A stretch of DNA of 64,000 bases from Bacteroidales bacterium (GTDB lineage: Bacteria; Bacteroidota; Bacteroidia; Bacteroidales; GCA-2748055), in the NCBI GenBank assembly GCA_029938715.1, contig JAOZUK010000001.1, forward strand, positions 1 through 64,000. Reading direction: 5' to 3'. How positions within the stretch are numbered: the stretch's first letter is position 1; the number at the start of each line of letters is the position of its first letter. Under the pieces are notes generated by a model. It was not told the origin of the DNA. It ran no database searches and saw only the letters and a list, made by a program, of their open reading frames with translations. Positions 28,275 to 38,077 of this stretch are shown piece after piece. The translations under genes were made by a program, and so were the position numbers.

Positions 28275-29556
28275 CGATCTATTAAGCAAAGACAAAAAGA
28301 TGGCCATCATTGGCCTGGGTTATGTGGGGCTCCCCATCGCTCTTGAGTTTGCCAAAAAAATATCTGTGATCGGATTTGACATTAAGCCAGACCGTGTGGA
28401 GATGATGAAAAACAAGGTGGACCCCAGCAACGAACTGGTTGCAGAAGATTTTGATGGTTGCGATATCCAGTTTACCTCAAACATTGAGGATATCAGGGAA
28501 GCCTCCTTCTATATTATTGCTGTTCCAACCCCCATAGACGAACATAAGAAACCTGACCTGACACCGGTAATCTCTGCCACCGAAACGGTTGGGAAGGTGT
28601 TATCGGAGGGCGATTATGTGGTCTACGAATCGACGGTCTATCCTGGTTGTACCGAAGAGGATTGCATCCCTCTGCTAAGTAAGATCTCAGGCTTAACATA
28701 TATGGATCAGTTTAAAGTGGGATTCTCACCTGAACGTATCAATCCTGGCGACAAAGAGCATACCCTTACACGCATTACCAAAGTCTCTTCAGGTTGTGAC
28801 GCTGAGTCGGCCGAAGAGATTGCCAAAACCTATGAACTGGTCATTGAAGCAGGCGTGCACAGGGCCAGCTCCATCAAAGTGGCCGAAGCTGCCAAGATCA
28901 TTGAAAACACCCAGCGTGATATCAACATAGCCTTTATGAACGAGCTCTCCATGATCTTTAACAAAATGGGTATCAATACCTATGAGGTGCTCGAGGCAGC
29001 TGGAACAAAATGGAATTTCCTTAAGTTTTATCCCGGACTGGTGGGCGGGCACTGCATTGGCGTGGATCCTTATTATCTCACCTATAAATCGGCTAAATTC
29101 GGGCATCATGCCCAGATCATCAATGCAGGCAGGGGTATCAACGACGGAATGGCAGCCTATGTGGCCCGGCAGGTAACCCTGAAACTCTCTTCCTCCTTTC
29201 CAAACCTGAAGGATTGCCGTGTGTTGGTGATGGGTGCTACTTTTAAAGAAAATGTAAGCGATATCCGTAACTCAAAGGTGGCTGATGTGATTTCAGAACT
29301 CAAAGAGTTTGGGGTCATGGTCGATGTGGTGGACCCCTATGCTTCACCGGAGGAGATCAGAGAGGAGTATGATTTTGAGCTCGCTCCATCCATCGAAGGT
29401 CCCTATCATTGTGTTATTGTAGCCGTAAACCATACACAGTATACCAAATTGGATGAAGCCTATTTTCAATCCATCACTCATGAAGGTGCTATATTTGCAG
29501 ATTTGAAAGGCATCTTCAGGGATCAGATCACAAAACTGCAATACTGGAGCCTCTAA
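28264..29556 (+). CDS. Nucleotide sugar dehydrogenase (UDP-HexNAc 6-dehydrogenase, WbpO/TviB-like)
   Basis: Met at 28264 (MIYNDLLSKDKKMAIIGLGYVGLPIALEFA); YESTVYPGCTEE, GFSPERINPGD, GGHCIGVDPYYL. Confidence 0.92.
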   Translation: MIYNDLLSKDKKMAIIGLGYVGLPIALEFAKKISVIGFDIKPDRVEMMKNKVDPSNELVAEDFDGCDIQFTSNIEDIREASFYIIAVPTPIDEHKKPDLTPVISATETVGKVLSEGDYVVYESTVYPGCTEEDCIPLLSKISGLTYMDQFKVGFSPERINPGDKEHTLTRITKVSSGCDAESAEEIAKTYELVIEAGVHRASSIKVAEAAKIIENTQRDINIAFMNELSMIFNKMGINTYEVLEAAGTKWNFLKFYPGLVGGHCIGVDPYYLTYKSAKFGHHAQIINAGRGINDGMAAYVARQVTLKLSSSFPNLKDCRVLVMGATFKENVSDIRNSKVADVISELKEFGVMVDVVDPYASPEEIREEYDFELAPSIEGPYHCVIVAVNHTQYTKLDEAYFQSITHEGAIFADLKGIFRDQITKLQYWSL

Positions 29557-29567
29557 ATATCCTGGAT

Positions 29568-30602
29568 ATGTCAAAAATTCTTGTTACCGGTGGAACCGGG
29601 TACATCGGATCTCATACGGTGGTAGAACTTATGGAGGAGGGGTTTGAGGTGGTGATTATAGATAACCTTTCTAATTCGGAACTAGAGGTACTGGATGGGA
29701 TCACTGCCATAACCGGTAAAGAACCACATTTTGAAAAGGTGGACCTAAGGGATAGAGAGCTGGTTATTAAGGTCTTTGAGAAGCATCCCGATATTCAGTC
29801 CATTATACACTTTGCCGCTTTCAAAGCTGTGGGCGAGAGTGTGGATAAACCGTTGGCCTACTATGAGAATAACCTGCTGTCGCTGATCCACCTGCTGGAA
29901 GCCATGAAGCAGTTCAAGATAGCGCACCTGGTATTTTCCTCCTCATGCACCGTCTATGGAGAACCCGATTCATTACCTGTGGATGAGTCAGCCCCCATCA
30001 AAAAGGCCAACTCACCTTATGGCAATACCAAGCAGATCTGCGAAGAAATCCTTCAGGATACCCTCGAATCTTCACCAGAGCTGGGGGTGATTTCGTTGCG
30101 TTACTTTAATCCCATTGGAGCACATCCCTCCTCAAAGATCGGAGAACTTCCCATTGGTGTGCCAAACAACCTGGTTCCTTTTGTCACCCAGACTGCTGCT
30201 GGCATCAGGGAGCGTTTAAATGTATTTGGCGATAATTACAATACACCCGATGGTTCGGCCGTCAGGGACTATATCAACGTGGTTGATCTGGCCAGGGCAC
30301 ATATTGTGGCCATCAGGCGACTGCTTGCCAATAAACAGAAGACTGCCTTCGAAGTATTTAATCTGGGAACCGGAAAGGGATACTCTGTTCTTGAAATTAT
30401 CCATGCTTTTGAGAAAGCCACCGGACAAAAGATCAATTTTAAGGTGGTGGATCGCCGTGAAGGAGATGTGGAACAGGTCTATGCCGATACAGCTTATGCC
30501 AACAGAGAGCTTGGCTGGAAAGCAGAAAAAGGGATTGAAGAAACCCTTCTTTCGGCCTGGAACTGGGAGAAGAATACCAGATCGAAAAAAAACAGATCAT
30601 GA
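29568..30602 (+). CDS. galE: UDP-glucose 4-epimerase
   Basis: 344 aa; ILVTGGTGYIGSHTVVEL, FSSSCTVYGEP, SPYGNTKQICEEIL, VRDYINVVDLARAHI. Confidence 0.94.
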   Translation: MSKILVTGGTGYIGSHTVVELMEEGFEVVIIDNLSNSELEVLDGITAITGKEPHFEKVDLRDRELVIKVFEKHPDIQSIIHFAAFKAVGESVDKPLAYYENNLLSLIHLLEAMKQFKIAHLVFSSSCTVYGEPDSLPVDESAPIKKANSPYGNTKQICEEILQDTLESSPELGVISLRYFNPIGAHPSSKIGELPIGVPNNLVPFVTQTAAGIRERLNVFGDNYNTPDGSAVRDYINVVDLARAHIVAIRRLLANKQKTAFEVFNLGTGKGYSVLEIIHAFEKATGQKINFKVVDRREGDVEQVYADTAYANRELGWKAEKGIEETLLSAWNWEKNTRSKKNRS

Positions 30603-31648
30603 AAACATTGCTGGTCACCGGGGGGGCAGGTTTTATCGGTTCCCATGTGGTAAGAAAAATGGTGTTAGATCATCCCGAATTCCATATTATCAACCTGGAT
30701 CAACTCACCTATGCAGGTAATCTTGAAAACCTCACCGACATTCAGGATGCACCCAATTACAGATTTATCCGGGGCAACATTGTGGACGGAACCTTTCTGG
30801 AGAAACTGTTTCAGGAAGAGGAGATTCATGGGGTGATCCACCTGGCAGCCGAGTCACACGTAGACCGCTCCATTGCAGATCCCATGTCATTTATTAATAC
30901 AAACATTGTGGGTACAGTGAACCTTCTAAATGCATGCCGTAATGCCTGGAAGGATTTCGAAGGGAAGCTCTTCTACCATATCTCCACCGACGAGGTTTAC
31001 GGGAGTCTGGGCTCCAGCGGACTTTTTACTGAAGATACCGCTTACGATCCCCGAAGTCCCTACTCTGCCTCAAAAGCCAGTTCGGACCACCTGGTAAGGG
31101 CTTACCATCATACCTATGGCATGCCTATAGTAATTTCGAACTGCTCAAATAATTATGGCCCAAACCAGTTTCCCGAGAAACTGATCCCACTGGCCATCAA
31201 TAACATCCTTCAGATGAAACCCATTCCCATCTATGGAAAGGGTGAGAATGTAAGGGACTGGCTCTATGTAGAAGACCATGCTACGGCCATTGAGCTCATT
31301 TTCAGAAAAGGGAGCAATGGTCGGACCTACAACATTGGTGGATTAAACGAATGGCAAAATATCGACCTGATCCGGCTTCTGTGCAAAATTATGGATGAAA
31401 AGCTGGAGAGGGAGTCAGGTACCTCGGAGGGATTGATCACCTATGTGAAAGACCGGGCAGGTCACGATCTCCGGTACGCCATTGACAGCACCCGGATCGC
31501 AGAAGAACTGGACTGGAAACCTTCACTGAATTTTGAGGAGGGCCTTGCAAGAACCGTCACCTGGTACCTGGAGAATCAGGAGTGGATGCAACGCATCACC
31601 TCTGGAGTTTACCAGTCCTATTACGATCAACAATACAGAGATCGCTAA
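30599..31648 (+). CDS. rfbB: dTDP-glucose 4,6-dehydratase
   Basis: 349 aa; LVTGGAGFIGSHVVRKM, HLAAESHVDRSI, ISTDEVYGSLG, SPYSASKASSDHLVRAY. Confidence 0.95.
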   Translation: MKTLLVTGGAGFIGSHVVRKMVLDHPEFHIINLDQLTYAGNLENLTDIQDAPNYRFIRGNIVDGTFLEKLFQEEEIHGVIHLAAESHVDRSIADPMSFINTNIVGTVNLLNACRNAWKDFEGKLFYHISTDEVYGSLGSSGLFTEDTAYDPRSPYSASKASSDHLVRAYHHTYGMPIVISNCSNNYGPNQFPEKLIPLAINNILQMKPIPIYGKGENVRDWLYVEDHATAIELIFRKGSNGRTYNIGGLNEWQNIDLIRLLCKIMDEKLERESGTSEGLITYVKDRAGHDLRYAIDSTRIAEELDWKPSLNFEEGLARTVTWYLENQEWMQRITSGVYQSYYDQQYRDR

Positions 31649-31656
31649 TGCCTTCT

Positions 31657-33546
31657 TTATTTCCTCGGCAAGCCTGAAACATCCAGTTTGGTATTCGGCA
31701 TACCCATGTCTTTAGAATCTTTTATGGTAAGGATAATATCATTAAAATCGTGATCACAACTACTGCTGTTAACCTTAATATCTTCAAATGTCAGTACGAT
31801 ATCATCGCAATCGCTACTTATAAAGAGGGTTGATTGCTGGGCCTGATCAATATTAAAAAGTTTATCTGTATAATGTGTATAGACACCATCTACCGTAAGA
31901 CCGTTTTTCCATCCCTGCGCAACAATGTAAAAGCCTATTACTGTTCCTGCCGGAAAGCTTTCGTCACCCAATTGTACACGGTCTCCAAAATCCAGGCCAC
32001 CGCCTTCTCCGACTTTTGATACGTTTGGAAAAACTATCAGCTTTTCAAAATCTTCGATGCTTTGCGGTGGGTTATCCGCAGGATAAGTATAGTAACCGAA
32101 AGTATTTCTCCATCCGGCTCCTTCATCAATGAATGAAACGAAAACTGGTGTTTCCTCTGTAACATGAATATTCAGGTGGGCAGTATCACTGAAAAGGTCA
32201 TCATGAATATTTCTCACATCCACGCTCTCAGGAAACATCTCCGAAATATTTGCCATCAATGTTTCACAGGGATCGGTAGGATCAACATCGTCGGGTACCC
32301 CTTCGTCAATACTTATGGCAAGTATTTTTAATCCTCCGAGTCCTGTAGCAACAAAAATCACATTGTCTTTTGATTCTACAAAATTTGCGGATTGGGATTC
32401 GCCAAAATTCATAGCCCCCAACATCCATAAGTTATCACTATCTTCTGCAATAAGTCCGCCCACATAAACGCCCGACTCACCATTTCCTATCAACACAAGG
32501 TCGCCATTGAGAGATACACTATTGGTTACATGAGCTTCATCCAAAGCGCCGGAAGGTGTAGCTGGTTTTGGAAGGCTTTGCTTTAGACTCCCGTCGAGAT
32601 TGAGTATAGAAAGTCCTCCCTCATTCAATGCGGCAAAAATATACTCATCTGAAACAGCAATTTCAGATTTAGATTCCGGGATGGTCGCTCCGCCAAGATG
32701 ATACGTCTTCGTATAGGTGGCATCAGGCAATTCAAATACATTCACCCGCCCTTCCTGACCTTGCAAGACGTAAAGGTGATCTGAATTTGCATCAACTGAG
32801 CGGGCATCCGAGATTTCCTCTGTACCTGCTTTTGTATAAGCAGCATCAAAAATAGTGAGATCACCAGCGGAACCGCTGGTTGCAAATATCTGACCGGCTG
32901 CTACCTTAATATCGGTTCCGGCATAGGAAGAAATATCTATGATGGTTTCTACTTTTTCAAAGGCCATTGTTGCATCCAGTGATATCACTTCCATAAATGC
33001 GGGCGAAACAAACCCTTTCTCTTCAAAATCTCCTGTTGCACCAACCACATAAATTTTTCCATCTGCATAGTCTACAGCACTTACATCCGTATTTACCAGT
33101 ATGGCGCTTGAAATAATCACCGGATTCTTTAAATCAGAAACATCAAATATTTCTATACCACCCAGCCATTTTGACCCGCGGGTGTTATAGGTAACAATAG
33201 CATAATCATCTTTGATGGTGACATGGGTTGCTTGCAGCGTATTACCATGGTAAACTGGAGGATCAACTTCGGCCTTTAATTTAAAAACATAATTCTTTGT
33301 CAGGTCTATTTCCGGAAAATCATCAGTACTCTTCAGGTGTGAGGAAGTTTCCGTATCCTCAATGGGTACTATTTCATTTTTATAGCTTACCCTTGCTGCC
33401 AGTTGGGCAGGATTGCTATTGATTAGTAAATTCCCTTTTTTAATAAAGTCATCTTCAGGATTATCTATGGGCGGGGAGTCTTTTTGGCAACTGAAGAGCG
33501 CAAATGCGGCAAATAGTATTAGGCTAATGAGACCAATATTTTTCAT
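31657..33546 (-). CDS. Lipoprotein with LVIVD/propeller-like repeats and C-terminal DUF4114-like domain
   Basis: 629 aa; lipobox LFSC-QKDS; repeated V…D…Y.…GL.I.D units; C-terminal GFYIVAQGW…FEDIK…CDHDFNDIILTI. Confidence 0.8.
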   Translation of the reverse strand: MKNIGLISLILFAAFALFSCQKDSPPIDNPEDDFIKKGNLLINSNPAQLAARVSYKNEIVPIEDTETSSHLKSTDDFPEIDLTKNYVFKLKAEVDPPVYHGNTLQATHVTIKDDYAIVTYNTRGSKWLGGIEIFDVSDLKNPVIISSAILVNTDVSAVDYADGKIYVVGATGDFEEKGFVSPAFMEVISLDATMAFEKVETIIDISSYAGTDIKVAAGQIFATSGSAGDLTIFDAAYTKAGTEEISDARSVDANSDHLYVLQGQEGRVNVFELPDATYTKTYHLGGATIPESKSEIAVSDEYIFAALNEGGLSILNLDGSLKQSLPKPATPSGALDEAHVTNSVSLNGDLVLIGNGESGVYVGGLIAEDSDNLWMLGAMNFGESQSANFVESKDNVIFVATGLGGLKILAISIDEGVPDDVDPTDPCETLMANISEMFPESVDVRNIHDDLFSDTAHLNIHVTEETPVFVSFIDEGAGWRNTFGYYTYPADNPPQSIEDFEKLIVFPNVSKVGEGGGLDFGDRVQLGDESFPAGTVIGFYIVAQGWKNGLTVDGVYTHYTDKLFNIDQAQQSTLFISSDCDDIVLTFEDIKVNSSSCDHDFNDIILTIKDSKDMGMPNTKLDVSGLPRK

Positions 33547-33754
33547 GGCTTATGCTTAAAGTTTTTATCATCGAATAATATATGCATGGCAAAAAAAAGG
33601 ATGTCCTTTCTGACACCTTTTACTTTTTACTTAAATTTTACATTAAAGTTGCATTTAAGGTGTTATAGTTTAGATAAAACACACTTTTTTTAACATGAAG
33701 TGAGTAGTTCATGTCAGGGCTTTGGGATTATAATCCAGTATATGGATACTCCAA

Positions 33755-33874
33755 ATGCATGCGATGAAAAGAGAAAACAATTATAAGTATCCTTTTGAGG
33801 ATGTCATTGAATCATTAAATAATTCCCTAACTCAGATTGGGAATGATGAACAATGGTTCGGGATGAAGACCTAA
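33755..33874 (+). CDS. Possible small ORF, 39 aa (MHAMKRENNYKYPFEDVIESLNNSLTQIGNDEQWFGMKT)
   Basis: Open frame in a 350-bp intergenic gap; amphipathic-looking product; no clear RBS verified. Confidence 0.25.
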   Translation: MHAMKRENNYKYPFEDVIESLNNSLTQIGNDEQWFGMKT

Positions 33875-33898
33875 AAATCAAATCACCCCCGTTGGTGA

Positions 33899-35734
33899 CT
33901 ACTCGACAGTGACGGATTTAGCCAGATTCCTGGGCTGATCCACATCACATCCACGCATGAGTGCAATGTGATAGGCAATTAACTGCAGCGGAACCACCGA
34001 GGGAAGGGACACAAGTACCGGATCGGTTTCCGGGATCTCTATCACATGGTCTGCCATCTCTTTAATGGCCGTATCTCCTTCTGTAACGATGGCAATTACC
34101 ACTCCATTGCGAGCTTTAACCTCCTGGATGTTGCTTACAATCTTGTTGTAAGAGCTGTCTCGGGTGGCTATAAATACCACAGGCATCTTCTCATCGATCA
34201 GTGCGATGGGACCATGTTTCATCTCTGCAGCAGGATAGCCCTCTGCATGAATATAGGAGATCTCTTTGAGCTTCAATGCTCCCTCCAGTGCAACCGGGAA
34301 AGAGACTCCACGACCCAGATAGAGGACATTTGTAGCATCCTTGTATATTTCAGCAATGCGCCTGAACTCTTCATTCTGCTCCAGTATCTTCTCAATCTTA
34401 CCGGGTATGTTGTTCAGTTCAGATATCAGTTTAGCAAAACGATCTTCTGATAACAGTCCCTTCTCTTTCCCAATCATCATGGCAATCATGGTAATTACGG
34501 TTACCTGTGCAGTGAACGCTTTGGTGGAGGCAACCCCTATTTCGGTTCCCGCATGGGTGTAAACTCCGGCATGGGTCTCCCGGGAGATACTCGATCCGGC
34601 CACATTACAGATCCCCAGAACCAGCGCACCAGCCTCCCTGGCCAGCTGAATGGCTGCCAGCGTATCCGCTGTTTCACCACTCTGACTAATGGCCAGGACC
34701 ACATCGTCGGGACCAATCATGGGATTGCGATAACGGAACTCGGAAGCATACTCCACCTCCACCGGAATCCTTGCCATATCTTCAATAAGGTATTCGCCTA
34801 CCAATCCCGCATGCCATGAGGTGCCACAGGCAATCACCACTATGCGCTTGGCATTCACAAGCTGTTCTTTTACAGCGTGAAGCCCTCCCAACCTGATTTC
34901 GTTGGTATCGGGATGGATCCGGCCCCTGAAGGTATCCTCTATGGAGCGGGGTTGCTCAAATATTTCCTTTAGCATGTAGTGGTCATACCCTTGCTTCTCA
35001 ATCTCTGAAATTCCCAGATCCAGGGTCTGGATATTGACACTGGTCCCGTTGCTACCCATATTTTTCAATACCAGCTCGTCCCTTCTGATCAGGGCCATAT
35101 CGTCGTTATTCAGATAGATAACCCTGTCGGTATACTCCACAATGGGCGTGGCATCGGAAGCAATAAAATACTCTTTGTCTCCCAGCCCAATGACCAACGG
35201 GCTACTTTTACGGGCGGCAATCATCAGGTTGGGATCTTCCGTGGAAATAACCACCAGACCATAGGCCCCATCCACCTTTTGAAGAGCCAGTGCCACAGCT
35301 GACTCCACGCTTACATCCTGCGAGGTATAGATATATTCGATCAGGTTGGCCAGCACCTCCGTATCGGTCTCACTGTAGAAACTCATCCCCTGATCCATCA
35401 GGGTTTTCTTGAGCACTGCATAGTTCTCTATGATTCCATTATGAATGATGGTAAATAAACCCTTCTCTGAGTGATGAGGATGGGCATTGAGATCGTTGGG
35501 TTCTCCGTGAGTAGCCCACCGCGTATGACCTATTCCTATGGTACTTTTGGTCTCCTTACCCCTCACATGATCTTCAAGATCAGAGACTTTCCCTTTCTTT
35601 TTATAGATGGATATTTCACCGTTTAGAAGTGCAACCCCCGCCGAGTCATACCCACGGTACTCCAGTCTTTTCAATCCTTTCAAAAGAATCGGGTAGGCAT
35701 CTTTATTCCCGATATAACCAACTATTCCACACAT
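33899..35734 (-). CDS. glmS: Glutamine-fructose-6-phosphate transaminase (isomerizing)
   Basis: 611 aa; MCGIVGYIG, YRGYDSAGVAL, GIGHTRWATHGEP, two SIS domains, terminal LAKSVTVE. Confidence 0.97.
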   Translation of the reverse strand: MCGIVGYIGNKDAYPILLKGLKRLEYRGYDSAGVALLNGEISIYKKKGKVSDLEDHVRGKETKSTIGIGHTRWATHGEPNDLNAHPHHSEKGLFTIIHNGIIENYAVLKKTLMDQGMSFYSETDTEVLANLIEYIYTSQDVSVESAVALALQKVDGAYGLVVISTEDPNLMIAARKSSPLVIGLGDKEYFIASDATPIVEYTDRVIYLNNDDMALIRRDELVLKNMGSNGTSVNIQTLDLGISEIEKQGYDHYMLKEIFEQPRSIEDTFRGRIHPDTNEIRLGGLHAVKEQLVNAKRIVVIACGTSWHAGLVGEYLIEDMARIPVEVEYASEFRYRNPMIGPDDVVLAISQSGETADTLAAIQLAREAGALVLGICNVAGSSISRETHAGVYTHAGTEIGVASTKAFTAQVTVITMIAMMIGKEKGLLSEDRFAKLISELNNIPGKIEKILEQNEEFRRIAEIYKDATNVLYLGRGVSFPVALEGALKLKEISYIHAEGYPAAEMKHGPIALIDEKMPVVFIATRDSSYNKIVSNIQEVKARNGVVIAIVTEGDTAIKEMADHVIEIPETDPVLVSLPSVVPLQLIAYHIALMRGCDVDQPRNLAKSVTVE

Positions 35735-35806
35735 GTGCTAAAACGTTTAAGGTAATTTCGATCTTAGGTACCTCAAAACTGAGGCACCTCACTTAAAGGT
35801 ACACAT

Positions 35807-37168
35807 TTACAATTTAAGGTATACAACTTCTAGCCTTATACGTCTATTGTTGGTTGGAAGGTTACTCCAAAGTTTGGAAAATCGCGGATTAATTTTTCCA
35901 TCGTCCACCTGAAGTATGAAATCATTGACCGAATTTTCCCCATCCACCATGTATTGAAAGTGGAGAGGAATTTCAAATTTGTAGACATAGGTTGTATCGG
36001 AAAACATCCCTTCGGCATCGGCCTTTTTATAGCCCCCAAACTTGCTCGCCTGCTGGCTACTTACCAGGACAATGTAATCATAAATAGGCTCGTAGGCGCT
36101 ATCACTAAGAATGGTTCCCAGCATGAGCCTGTTTGGAAGATCGGCGATTGCAATCCCGCTCTCTTCTTCAGGGACCACATCAAAGACCAGTGTAGCCGAG
36201 TTGATGGACAGGGGTGACTTTGCCATCCACTCTGCCAGGCTGACCAGAGAGAAGCGGGTATTCACACCGGCCATCCCCTGTACATAACTGTATGCAGAGC
36301 TGGCGGTCTTGCTATCGATGATGGTGGAGAGGTAAGTCCCCGAATGATCATTTACAAATGTATTAACCTTCTGGGATGAATACTCATTGATGGAAAAGTA
36401 GGTCCAAACAAAATCCCGACCGGCTGTTGAATCAACCTCTGTGCTATCGTTGGCGTAGTTAAGGGAGACCCTGGATAGGGTATTATTTAGCAGCAATCTG
36501 GCCATTGTACCCTCTTCAGAGGGGGTCTCGGCAGTAATATAAAAACCATTGAAATAGTCCTTAAACACAGAATCATTTTGGAAGAAGTTCGTATCCGACC
36601 CTATAGCCAGCCACTTATCAATAAATTCCTGGTCTTCAATCACAAAATCAACGGTGGTTCCATCTTCGGGCACAATGCTCTTTACCACAAGGGGTACCGG
36701 ATTGAATTTTCCCTCTACATCATAGTCAGATTTATAGATGGAATCGAAAAAAATTCGCTCCTGGAACTCATGAACCGATATGGTAATTTCCTGCTCCATA
36801 TCGCCCACATAGTCATTAATAAGGATGGAAAGCATCAGGGTGTCAATTTCCGTGTTCGGCCCAACAATATAACCGGAAGTGCTATTGAATTGGGTGATTA
36901 CTGCAGCTTCGGATCTACCTACAATGGTATCCTCTACCCTTCCCAGCAACATTAGGTTGTTTGGATCAAAATTTGTTGCCGATGTAGTGAGCGGATTACC
37001 CGTTACCGGATAGGCATGGATCTCAAAGATGGTGTCATACAATAAAGATACTTCATCATCTGTTGGCAACAGATCTTCACCCAGACCACTGCTCCCGATC
37101 TCACATGACGAAATGAATCCGGCCATGATCATCATGATCGAAATAACCCACAAATCCCTCTTCTTCAT
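35807..37168 (-). CDS. DUF4270-type lipoprotein
   Basis: 453 aa; lipobox ISSC, IGSSGLGEDLLP start; DUF4270-like context beside GT5-like gene and panC. Confidence 0.8.
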   Translation of the reverse strand: MKKRDLWVISIMMIMAGFISSCEIGSSGLGEDLLPTDDEVSLLYDTIFEIHAYPVTGNPLTTSATNFDPNNLMLLGRVEDTIVGRSEAAVITQFNSTSGYIVGPNTEIDTLMLSILINDYVGDMEQEITISVHEFQERIFFDSIYKSDYDVEGKFNPVPLVVKSIVPEDGTTVDFVIEDQEFIDKWLAIGSDTNFFQNDSVFKDYFNGFYITAETPSEEGTMARLLLNNTLSRVSLNYANDSTEVDSTAGRDFVWTYFSINEYSSQKVNTFVNDHSGTYLSTIIDSKTASSAYSYVQGMAGVNTRFSLVSLAEWMAKSPLSINSATLVFDVVPEEESGIAIADLPNRLMLGTILSDSAYEPIYDYIVLVSSQQASKFGGYKKADAEGMFSDTTYVYKFEIPLHFQYMVDGENSVNDFILQVDDGKINPRFSKLWSNLPTNNRRIRLEVVYLKL

Positions 37169-37183
37169 CGAAAAATAAAGTGT

Positions 37184-38008
37184 TTAATTGTTGATGATGC
37201 TGTCGTAGAAAACGGCAAACTCCTCCACATATTGTTCGCTATTCACATAATCGAGGATCGGCTTCCCGGCACTTTTCATGACGTCAGTAACCGGTCCGGG
37301 CAAAGTTTCACTGCCCTGAATCAGTCCATCTGAATAGGTGGCGGCTAAACTAACCAGGTTCTCGTAACCCGGGTCTTTAATCATGGAGACATGATCGGAC
37401 GAAACTCCATCCACAAGGAGCTTCTCTGAAAAGGAGCTGTCTAAAGGAAGATTAAAACCATTATCATAAATGGAAAAAATCACTTTTGAATCTGCAAATA
37501 ATGGATCTTCACGGTAGGCCTTCTTAATGTAGAGAGGTACCAGCGAGGTAAACCAGCCATGGCAATGCACCAGATCGGGTGACCAGCGCAATTTACGAAC
37601 TGTTTCCAGCACTCCCCTGGCAAAGAAAATCATACGTTCGTCATTGTCTTTGAAAAAATTCTCCTTTGCATCCGTTACTGTATATTTCCTATGGAAATAA
37701 TCCTCATTATCAATAAAATAGACTTGCATTCGTGCAGCCTGTATGGAAGCCACTTTGATAATCAAAGGATGATCTGTATCGTCGATGATCAGATTCATTC
37801 CCGACAGCCTGATTACTTCGTGTAACTGGTTCCTTCGTTCATTGATGTTCCCATATTTCGGCATAAAGGTTCGGATCTCTTTGCCAGTCTCCTGAATAGC
37901 CTGAGGGAGCGTTCTGCCAATCAGCGAAAGTTCAGATTCGGGTAGGTAAGGTGTAATCTCCTGAGAAACAAATAATACCTTTTTACTTTCCATCGTGTAA
38001 GCCTCCAT
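37184..38008 (-). CDS. Glycogen/starch synthase N-terminal (GT5-like) domain protein, half-length
   Basis: 274 aa; KVLFVSQEITPYLPES, RTFMPKYGNINERRNQLHEVIRLSG, DLVHCHGWFTSLVPLY; no second Rossmann domain. Start may be 37993 (MESKK). Confidence 0.85.
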   Translation of the reverse strand: MEAYTMESKKVLFVSQEITPYLPESELSLIGRTLPQAIQETGKEIRTFMPKYGNINERRNQLHEVIRLSGMNLIIDDTDHPLIIKVASIQAARMQVYFIDNEDYFHRKYTVTDAKENFFKDNDERMIFFARGVLETVRKLRWSPDLVHCHGWFTSLVPLYIKKAYREDPLFADSKVIFSIYDNGFNLPLDSSFSEKLLVDGVSSDHVSMIKDPGYENLVSLAATYSDGLIQGSETLPGPVTDVMKSAGKPILDYVNSEQYVEEFAVFYDSIINN

Positions 38009-38053
38009 TAGAAATCATGCAAATTTACTAAAAATAATTGATTCCATTTTATC

Positions 38054-38061
38054 TATATTTG
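38054..38061 (+). promoter_or_regulatory. Candidate -7 element (TAnnTTTG) for panC
   Basis: TATATTTG 16 bp upstream of the panC ATG. Confidence 0.35.
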
Positions 38062-38077
38062 CCATCTCATCAATTGA

